From: Roseburia sp. CAG:303
GTDB lineage: Bacteria; Bacillota; Clostridia; Lachnospirales; Lachnospiraceae
Length of the DNA stretch: 5,010 bases
NCBI GenBank assembly: GCA_000437755.1
Contig: FR900159.1
Coordinates: forward strand, 16,818-21,827
Reading direction: 5' to 3'
The notes beneath the pieces were generated by a model. That model saw nothing but the letters and a program-made list of their open reading frames with translations. It was not told where the DNA came from and made no database searches. This document shows positions 1 to 4,888 of the stretch, one piece after another (the first letter of the stretch is position 1; each line of letters starts with the position of its first letter). The position numbers and the translations under genes are program-made.

Positions 1-1015
1 CGGCAGCCTGACCCGAAGTGATGGCACGCTGCGGTTCATCAAAAATGATATGTGCTTTGTCTTTGTCCGGGATAATCGTAGCTTCGGCGGCCTTGTGGGA
101 ATAGCGGATTTTAACCTGGGCACGGAAGCTTTCTTCAAAATGATCCTGCAGAATCCAGTTGATTTCTTTTACATCCATTTCCGTCTGGAATAATTCCTCA
201 TTGGAACAGAGAATTACCTGATTCTTTTCCAAATTCTTTTCCTTGACATAGAGCGGGGCAGGAAGGGAAAGGCCGAGTCCCTTTCGCTGACCGATGGTAT
301 AGTGGATAATGCCCTTATGACGGCCGAGAACATGACCGGCGGTATCGACAAAATCCCCTTCCGGATATTTTCTGTGGGTTGTTTTCTCAATGAAAGCTGC
401 ATAGTCACCGTCCGGGACAAAACAGATGTCCTGACTGTCATGCTTGTGGGCATTCAGCAGGCCGTTTTCCTCGGCAATCTGCCGGGTTTCTGTTTTTTCC
501 AGTGTACCGAGAGGGAACAGGGTATGTGCAAGCTGCTCCTGTGTCAGGGAATACAGGACATAGCTCTGATCCTTCCGTGGATCTGCCGCTTTCTTCAGCA
601 GAAATCGACCGTCTTTTTCCTCGATATCTGCATAATGTCCGGTTACGACATAGTCACAGCCAAGCTCCAAGGCCCTGTGGTAAAGCTCCCGGAACTTCAG
701 GTAGCGGTTGCAGTCGATGCATGGGTTTGGAGTTTCACAGTTCTCATACGCATCAATGAAGCGGTCAATGACCTGTGTCTTAAAATCAGCCTTGAAATTA
801 AATACATAATATGGAAATCCCAGTATATGGGCTACATTCCGGGCATCTTCCACATCGCTTAAAGAACAGCAGGTCTTTTCCTGGGTTTCATGGATATCTT
901 CATTATCGTATAGTTTCATGGTAACACCAATGATATCATAGCCTTTCTGCTGCATCAGACAGGCAGCAACACTGCTGTCAACCCCGCCGCTCATGGCAAT
1001 TAAAGCTTTTTTCAT
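1..1015 (-). CDS. mnmA: tRNA-specific 2-thiouridylase MnmA (3' end cut by window edge)
   Basis: Cytosolic enzyme that adenylates U34 of tRNA-Lys, tRNA-Glu and tRNA-Gln and inserts sulfur delivered as a persulfide by a cysteine desulfurase relay, giving s2U34. The minus-strand reading starts MKKALIAMSGGVDSS, with the PP-loop ATP-binding motif SGGVDSS at residues 9-15. The motif TPNPCIDCN carries the expected first catalytic cysteine at about C102 (C99 is an extra one), VTGHYA lies near 124-129, and SQDICF carries the second catalytic cysteine at about C198. YTIGQRKGLG and FDEPQRAITSGQA follow in the central and C-terminal beta domains. About 338 codons are present; the family usually has about 360, so only a short C-terminal piece is missing at the left edge. 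The start at 1015 has AAAGGGG nine bases upstream and is the family start. It is transcribed away from the rRNA methyltransferase operon. Motifs are read directly; function is by family. Confidence 0.96.
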   Translation of the reverse strand, partial: MKKALIAMSGGVDSSVAACLMQQKGYDIIGVTMKLYDNEDIHETQEKTCCSLSDVEDARNVAHILGFPYYVFNFKADFKTQVIDRFIDAYENCETPNPCIDCNRYLKFRELYHRALELGCDYVVTGHYADIEEKDGRFLLKKAADPRKDQSYVLYSLTQEQLAHTLFPLGTLEKTETRQIAEENGLLNAHKHDSQDICFVPDGDYAAFIEKTTHRKYPEGDFVDTAGHVLGRHKGIIHYTIGQRKGLGLSLPAPLYVKEKNLEKNQVILCSNEELFQTEMDVKEINWILQDHFEESFRAQVKIRYSHKAAEATIIPDKDKAHIIFDEPQRAITSGQAA

Positions 1016-1024
1016 AAAAGTTTT

Positions 1025-1031
1025 CCCCTTT
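1025..1031 (-). promoter_or_regulatory. mnmA ribosome binding site
   Basis: On the minus strand AAAGGGG lies nine bases upstream of the ATG at 1015. It begins only eight bases after the 3' side of the strong leader hairpin (1040-1073), so that hairpin, or a protein bound to it, could affect ribosome access. The spacing supports the start at 1015. Confidence 0.75.
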
Positions 1032-1039
1032 CATATATA

Positions 1040-1073
1040 ACATGAGCCACCATAAAACTATGGTGACTCATGT
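1040..1073 (-). promoter_or_regulatory. long hairpin in the mnmA 5' leader
   Basis: Inverted repeat with 15-base arms (1040-1054 and 1059-1073) and a four-base loop. Read on the minus strand the inner arms are CATGAGTCACCATA and TATGGTGGCTCATG. The only non-Watson-Crick position (1047 against 1066) is C against A on the plus strand but a G.U pair in a minus-strand transcript, so the stem is continuous only in the mnmA leader RNA. It sits about 50 bases downstream of the predicted mnmA start point and just before the ribosome binding site. The downstream bases UUAUAUAU are not a clean U-tract, so an ordinary terminator is less likely than a leader regulatory or stabilising stem. A palindromic protein operator is an alternative. 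Confidence 0.7.
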
Positions 1074-1100
1074 ATAAGGTTGATATTATGTTCATTTAAT

Positions 1101-1117
1101 AATGCAATATGTGCATT
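1101..1117 (-). promoter_or_regulatory. small inverted repeat in mnmA leader
   Basis: Perfect six-base arms AATGCA (1101-1106) and TGCATT (1112-1117) flank a five-base loop. It falls within the first 25 bases of the predicted mnmA transcript. It could be a 5'-end hairpin or a DNA operator; an AT-rich six-base palindrome can also arise by chance. Confidence 0.35.
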
Positions 1118-1131
1118 GATTAGATAACGTA

Positions 1132-1160
1132 ATAATACAGCAAATGTCAACAAATGTCAA
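1132..1160 (-). promoter_or_regulatory. sigma-A promoter for mnmA
   Basis: On the minus strand a perfect TTGACA (1160-1155), a 17-base spacer and TATTAT (1137-1132, five of six matches to TATAAT) form a near-consensus housekeeping promoter. The predicted transcription start is an A near 1125, giving a leader of about 110 bases before the mnmA ATG, unusually long for this gene class and containing the 1040-1073 hairpin. A second TTGACA (1150-1145) lies inside the spacer. Confidence 0.75.
1141..1160. repeat. tandem 10-bp direct repeat overlapping the mnmA -35 box
   Basis: CAAATGTCAA occurs twice back to back. On the minus strand each copy holds a TTGACA, so the promoter has two -35 hexamers ten bases apart. 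The upstream one is correctly spaced from TATTAT. The inner one has only poor -10 matches (TTATCT or TATCTA) 17-18 bases away. The one-helical-turn period would also suit a pair of bound regulator molecules. Confidence 0.6.
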
Positions 1161-1217
1161 TAGAATAATGGTGGAAAAATCAGGAGATTTTATTTTAAAG
1201 AATTCTATCCGTAAAAC

Positions 1218-1251
1218 TTGACAAAATGCCCAAAACCATGCAAACTATAGG
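1218..1251 (+). promoter_or_regulatory. candidate promoter for the rlmI-rlmD operon
   Basis: A perfect TTGACA at 1218-1223 faces the methyltransferase operon, but the -10 is weak: CAAACT (1241-1246) is spaced correctly at 17 bases with only three matches, while the better-looking TATAGG (1246-1251) is 22 bases away. A suboptimal -10 is compatible with modest or activated expression. If correct, the leader is about 110 bases. No terminator or riboswitch fold was evident between here and 1363. Confidence 0.35.
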
Positions 1252-1256
1252 GAGTG

Positions 1257-1266
1257 TGTCCGGACA
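1257..1266. promoter_or_regulatory. 10-bp perfect palindrome near operon start
   Basis: TGTCCGGACA is a perfect self-complementary decamer just downstream of the candidate plus-strand promoter, where a repressor operator could lie. Without comparison to related genomes it may be chance. Confidence 0.25.
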
Positions 1267-1363
1267 GGAAAGAAGTATCGGCGGATAAATAGATGGCCGG
1301 ATGAAATATGGATGAAAATTATCAATAAAATGCCATCATTATACAGAAAGAAGGAAGAAAAAC

Positions 1364-2566
1364 ATGAGTTTAGCAGTAGTAACATTAAAAAAAGGGGAAG
1401 GAAGAACAATAAAAGCAGGCGGAATGTGGATTTTTGACAATGAAATTGCCTCTGTTATGGGAGCTTTTGAGAATGGAGATATTGTTCTGGTGCATGACCA
1501 CAACGGGTATCCGATGGGACGTGGATTTATTAATACCAATTCCAAAATCCGCATCCGTCTGATGACAAGAAACATTGACCAGGAAATAGATGATGAATTT
1601 TTGCTCATGCGGGTAAAAAATGCGTGGGAGTACCGGAAAAATGTAGTGGATACCGGAAGCTGCCGTATGATTTTCGGGGAAGCCGATTTTCTTCCGGGTA
1701 TTGTGGTAGACAAATTTGAAGATGTGCTTGTAGTGGAATCTCTCGCACTTGGAATCGACCGGTTTAAACTGCAAATCGTGGAAGCCTGCAAGAAAGTGCT
1801 GGCAGAATCCGGCATTACGGTGCGTGGCGTATACGAGCGAAGTGATGCCAAAGTACGTTTAAACGAAGGCATGGAGAGAATCAAGGGATTTATCGGGGAT
1901 GAATTTGATACCAAAGTACAGATTGTGGAAAATGGTGTGAAATACTATGTCGATGTAAAGGATGGACAGAAAACCGGATTCTTCCTGGATCAGAAATATA
2001 ACCGTCAGGCAATTCAGAAATTATGTAAGGGAAAGAAAGTCCTTGACTGTTTTACCCACACAGGTTCATTTGCCTTAAATGCGGGTATTGCCGGGGCAGA
2101 AAGCGTTCTTGGTGTGGATGCCTCCGACCTCGGAGTACATCAGGCAGAAGAAAATGCGAGATTAAACGGTCTGGAGGACAGAGTGAAATTTACCTGCCGA
2201 GATGTGTTTGAACTGCTTCCGGAATTAGAGGAAAAAGGAGAAAAATTTGATGTGGTCATCTTAGATCCGCCGGCATTTACCAAATCAAGAAGTTCCGTAA
2301 AAAATGCCACAAAGGGATATAAGGAAATCAATATGAGAGGCATGAAACTCTTAAAGGATGGCGGATTTCTGGCAACCTGCTCCTGTTCCCATTTCATGGA
2401 CTACGAATTATTTACTGAGACAATCAACAGAGCAGCAAAAGACGTGCATAAAAGACTCCGCCAGGTCGAATACCGCACACAGGCACCGGACCATCCGATT
2501 CTCTGGGCGGCAGATGAATCCTATTACCTTAAGTTCTATATTTTTCAGGTATGCGATGATAAATAG
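1364..2566 (+). CDS. rlmI: RlmI-type 23S rRNA (cytosine-C5) methyltransferase
   Basis: A 400-residue cytosolic SAM-dependent enzyme, close to the 396 residues of E. coli RlmI, which makes m5C1962 in 23S rRNA. Residues about 3-72 form the N-terminal PUA-type RNA-binding domain (KKGEGRTIKAGGMWIFDNEI, then MGRGFIN and the IRIRLMTR strand). About 73-190 are the central RlmI domain. From about 200 a Rossmann methyltransferase follows: GFFLDQKYNRQ, motif I DCFTHTGSFAL (228-238), motif IV DPPAF (301-305), and motif VI TCSCSH with cysteines 339 and 341, one of which is the likely nucleophile. The ATG at 1364 has AAGGA eight bases upstream and matches the family N-terminus. It is the first gene of an operon with the m5U methyltransferase 14 bases downstream. 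Family membership is clear; the exact target nucleotide is inferred, since clostridial members are little tested. Confidence 0.9.
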   Translation: MSLAVVTLKKGEGRTIKAGGMWIFDNEIASVMGAFENGDIVLVHDHNGYPMGRGFINTNSKIRIRLMTRNIDQEIDDEFLLMRVKNAWEYRKNVVDTGSCRMIFGEADFLPGIVVDKFEDVLVVESLALGIDRFKLQIVEACKKVLAESGITVRGVYERSDAKVRLNEGMERIKGFIGDEFDTKVQIVENGVKYYVDVKDGQKTGFFLDQKYNRQAIQKLCKGKKVLDCFTHTGSFALNAGIAGAESVLGVDASDLGVHQAEENARLNGLEDRVKFTCRDVFELLPELEEKGEKFDVVILDPPAFTKSRSSVKNATKGYKEINMRGMKLLKDGGFLATCSCSHFMDYELFTETINRAAKDVHKRLRQVEYRTQAPDHPILWAADESYYLKFYIFQVCDDK

Positions 2567-2567
2567 G

Positions 2568-2573
2568 AAGGAG
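2568..2573 (+). promoter_or_regulatory. ribosome binding site fixing the start of the fused rlmD
   Basis: AAGGAG lies seven bases before the ATG at 2581, directly after the TAG stop of the preceding gene. It matters because it places translation initiation at the barstar-like domain, arguing that this domain is truly part of the methyltransferase protein. I saw no comparable Shine-Dalgarno and start pair near the linker (about 2850-2940). Confidence 0.85.
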
Positions 2574-2580
2574 AAGAGGG

Positions 2581-2841
2581 ATGAAAAAAATCACATTAAA
2601 TCTGGAACAGATAAAAAATAAAGAAGAATTATATGCAATTCTGAAAAGAAAGATGCAGCTCAAAGAAGATAATCTGGACGGAATGTACCAGTATCTTGCT
2701 GCAGCGGCAGATCCTATGACACTTACCATGACAGGTGTTGGTGTATTTAAAAATGAAATGGGAAATTATGCCGGAAGTTTTTTAAAGATTGTGGACAAGG
2801 CACAAAAGAGAAATCCGCAGCTGAAAGTCCGCCTGGTATAT
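2581..2841 (+). other. barstar-like domain of the RlmD fusion
   Basis: Residues 1-87 align end to end with barstar from memory. The opening MKKxxxNxEQI, the first helix ending LK, the NLD of the inhibitor helix (N31-D33), a later GNYAGSFLKIVDKAQ helix matching the common LGxYxxxLLxVFxxA helix, and the final beta strand all occur in order. Two known barnase-contact features are lost: the YYG before ENLD is deleted, so E29 directly precedes D30-N31, and the W38-D39 pair is replaced by Y36-Q37. Inference: it keeps the fold but probably not classical barnase inhibition. It might serve as an RNA- or protein-contact module replacing the TRAM domain. Confidence 0.75.
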
Positions 2842-4074
2842 GCCGTTTCTGAGAAGAAACATATCAATGCACAGGAGAAAGCATCCGGTCAGGAAAAGGA
2901 TGCACAGGATAAGAAACCTTCTGCGAAACAGAAAAAAGAAGGATGTCCTTATGCAAAAAAATGTGGCGGATGCAATGGCCAGATACAAAGTTACAGTCAG
3001 GAGCTGGAAGAAAAAAAGAGATGGCTGGCTCAGGTTCTGGGACCGCTTGGAAATGTTGATGAAATTTTGCCAATGCAGAATCCGCTGCATTACAGACATA
3101 AAGTACATGCGGTATTTTCCCATGATAAGAGAGGAAATATTCTTGCCGGTGTTTATGAGGAAAAGAGCCACAGAGTGGTAGATATCGAAAACTGCAGGAT
3201 TGAAAATGAGGAAGCCGGAAAAGTAATCCGCACCATAAAGGAAATGTGCCGGAAATACCGCATAAAATCTTACGATGAAGATACCGGCATGGGATTCCTC
3301 CGCCATGTGCTGATTCGCAGCAGTTATAAAACAGGCGAAATGCTCGTTGTACTTGTAACTGGAAATGTTATTTTCCCGGCGAAGAAACAATTTGTGAAAG
3401 ATTTAACAAATAAATATCCAAAGATAGCTTCCATCGTAATGAATATAAATGACAGGAAAACCAGTATGGTCCTCGGCGACAGGGAAATTACGTTATATGG
3501 CAAAGGATATATTGAAGATGAGTTATGTGGCAGGAAATTCCGCATTTCACCGAAATCTTTTTATCAGGTAAATCCGGAACAGACAGAGAAACTCTATCAG
3601 ATGGCGATAGAATGTGCAGGCCTTACCGGAACAGAACGCGTCGTAGATGCATACTGTGGAACCGGTACGATAGGAATTGTCGTGGCGAAACAGGCAGGCT
3701 CTGTCATCGGGGTGGAATTAAACAGGGATGCTGTGCGTGATGCCAGGGTAAATGCAAAACTCAATCAGATAGATAATATCAGTTTTGTCCAGGGCGATGC
3801 GACAAGATTCATGGCTCAGATGGCAGCAGACGGCGAAAAAGCAGATGTGGTATTCCTTGATCCGCCGAGATCCGGCAGTACTGAAGAATGTCTCGATGCT
3901 ATTGATAAACTGTCTCCGCAGAAAGTAGTCTATATCAGCTGCAACCCGGAAACACTGGCAAGGGACGTACTCTTTCTTATGAAGAAACAATATCGGATGA
4001 CAGCGTGTAAACCCGTAGATTTATTCCCATGGACAAGGCATTGTGAGGTGATCGCCTGTTTGGAGAGGGGATAA
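2581..4074 (+). CDS. rlmD: RlmD/RumA-type 23S rRNA (uracil-C5) methyltransferase fused to an N-terminal barstar-like domain
   Basis: A 497-residue SAM-dependent enzyme of the TrmA/RlmC/RlmD family, which forms m5U in 23S rRNA (U1939 and/or U747). Residues 1-87 resemble barstar, the barnase inhibitor: MKKITLNLEQIKNKEEL, then DNLDGMYQYL (30-39) and a C-terminal LKVRLV strand. A lysine/glutamate/glutamine-rich linker spans about 90-120. The catalytic part starts at C122 with C-x5-C-x2-C (C122, C128, C131), completed by C205, the [4Fe-4S] pattern of RlmD. Later come SFYQVNPEQTEKLY, motif I YCGTGTIG (358-365), DPPRSG (427-432), catalytic YISCNPET with C454, and TRHCEVIACL with general base E489. 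The usual N-terminal TRAM RNA-binding domain is absent. It is translated after the RlmI-type gene in the same operon. The enzyme call is firm; whether U1939, U747 or both are modified is open. The barstar likeness is my recognition of the fold pattern from memory, not a search result. Confidence 0.93.
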   Translation: MKKITLNLEQIKNKEELYAILKRKMQLKEDNLDGMYQYLAAAADPMTLTMTGVGVFKNEMGNYAGSFLKIVDKAQKRNPQLKVRLVYAVSEKKHINAQEKASGQEKDAQDKKPSAKQKKEGCPYAKKCGGCNGQIQSYSQELEEKKRWLAQVLGPLGNVDEILPMQNPLHYRHKVHAVFSHDKRGNILAGVYEEKSHRVVDIENCRIENEEAGKVIRTIKEMCRKYRIKSYDEDTGMGFLRHVLIRSSYKTGEMLVVLVTGNVIFPAKKQFVKDLTNKYPKIASIVMNINDRKTSMVLGDREITLYGKGYIEDELCGRKFRISPKSFYQVNPEQTEKLYQMAIECAGLTGTERVVDAYCGTGTIGIVVAKQAGSVIGVELNRDAVRDARVNAKLNQIDNISFVQGDATRFMAQMAADGEKADVVFLDPPRSGSTEECLDAIDKLSPQKVVYISCNPETLARDVLFLMKKQYRMTACKPVDLFPWTRHCEVIACLERG

Positions 4075-4076
4075 GG

Positions 4077-4110
4077 ATGATAATTAATGAGGAAAATGGA
4101 GGAAGAAAAA
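4077..4110 (+). other. short gap between rlmD and the hsdM remnant, with RBS and no terminator
   Basis: Only 36 bases separate the rlmD stop from the hsdM start. GGAGG at 4098-4102, eight bases before the ATG at 4111, is a good ribosome binding site. No hairpin followed by a U-run is visible, so the operon transcript should run into the hsdM remnant. Confidence 0.6.
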
Positions 4111-4236
4111 ATGGTTGATACCAAAAAGGAACAGGAGCGCGATGAATTGCACCGGGCAATATGGGCGATTGCAGATGAACTGCGTGGAGCAGTCGATGGT
4201 TGGGATTTCAAAAATTATGTTCTTGGTACGATGTTT

Positions 4237-4239
4237 TAG
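4237..4239 (+). other. in-frame amber codon in hsdM
   Basis: TAG lies between ATG TTT and CGG TAT ATT, within a segment whose amino acid sequence is HsdM-like on both sides in the same frame. It corresponds to a tyrosine-like codon in related proteins, so TAT or TAC to TAG is the simplest explanation. Confidence 0.8.
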
Positions 4240-4587
4240 CGGTATATTTCCGAAAACCTGTGTAGTTACATAAATAGTGGTGAGGTCGATGCAGGTAACA
4301 CTGATTTTGACTTTGCAAAAATGTTGGATGAGGAAGCAGAAGAAGCAAGAGAAGGACTGGTAGAGGAAAAAGGATTTTTTATCCTTCCGAGCAAGTTATT
4401 CTGCAATGTTCGTGCAAATGCTGCGAATGATGAAAACTTAAATGAAACACTGGAAAGTGTATTTCGTCACATTGAGGAATCAGCGAAAGGAAGCGAGGCA
4501 GAGAATGATTTTGCTGGATTGTTTGATGATTATGATGTAAACAGCAATAAACTGGGTTCTACGGTTGCAAAGCGTAATGAAAAACTT

Positions 4588-4709
4588 GTAAAGCTGCTGA
4601 ATGGTGTAGGTGAAATGAATCTGGGAGATGTCAGGGACCATTCCATTGATGCCTTTGGTGATGCGTATGAGTACCTTATGACCATGTACGCATCGAATGC
4701 AGGAAAATC
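4588..4709 (+). repeat. hsdM direct repeat, copy 1
   Basis: This segment, encoding VKLLNGVGEMNLGDV to NAGKS, recurs 301 bases downstream with nine mismatches in 122 bases (about 93% identity). It is in the frame of the upstream hsdM. Confidence 0.9.
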
Positions 4710-4888
4710 CGATGGAGAGTTTTTTACTCCGGCAGATGTGTCCGAACTGCTCGCACGCCTTGGAACAGTAGGAAAAACAGAAATCAATAAAGTATATGCT
4801 CCGGCTTGTGGTTCGGGTTCATTGCTTCTGAAGGCTGAGAAAATTCTTGGCAAGGATGCTATCCGTAACGGTTTTTATGGACAGGAGC

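Larger units (their letters stand above)
4111..4887 (+). pseudogene. hsdM: type I restriction-modification DNA methyltransferase HsdM, disrupted N-terminal part
   Basis: Homologous to HsdM, the adenine-N6 methylating subunit of type I restriction systems, which works with HsdS and HsdR. The start at 4111 (GGAGG eight bases upstream) reads MVDTKKEQERDELHRAIWAIADELRG in short, then VLGTMF, where TAG at 4237-4239 (codon 43) interrupts; the same frame continues RYISENL. The position normally holds an aromatic codon (LGTMFYRYISENL-like), so one base change explains it. Downstream are the HsdM_N helical domain, GEFFTP (202-207) at the start of the methyltransferase core, and motif I as APACGSGSLL (230-239), where the family has DPACGSG. 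Homology stops after GFYGQE (E259) at 4887. The catalytic NPPY/F motif, expected some tens of residues further, is absent. An internal ATG at 4321 gives a 209-codon open frame ending at 4950, but it has no ribosome binding site. Most likely nonfunctional; a sequencing or assembly error at the TAG or junction is the alternative. Confidence 0.85.

Noticed and set aside
302..862. Plus-strand open frame of 186 codons
   Set aside because: It lies entirely antisense to mnmA, whose motifs are unmistakable on the minus strand, and has no recognisable domain.
1040..1073. Hairpin as an ordinary rho-independent terminator
   Set aside because: No gene ends into it on either strand, and the following bases are a mixed UUAUAUAU on the minus strand rather than a U-run; on the plus strand there is no U-run.
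1238..1290. Very short plus-strand peptide frame in the intergenic region
   Set aside because: About 16 codons without a ribosome binding site; no support as a leader peptide.
1339..1914. Minus-strand open frame of 191 codons
   Set aside because: Antisense to the RlmI-type gene, with low-complexity serine-rich content typical of a shadow frame.
2782..3390. Minus-strand open frame of 202 codons with hydrophobic stretches
   Set aside because: Antisense to the well-supported rlmD; the phenylalanine-rich runs are the complement of its lysine/glutamate codons, not real membrane segments.
4077..4118. 13-codon open frame starting at the ATG three bases after the rlmD stop
   Set aside because: It overlaps the hsdM start and ribosome binding site, encodes nothing recognisable, and is more simply spacer sequence.
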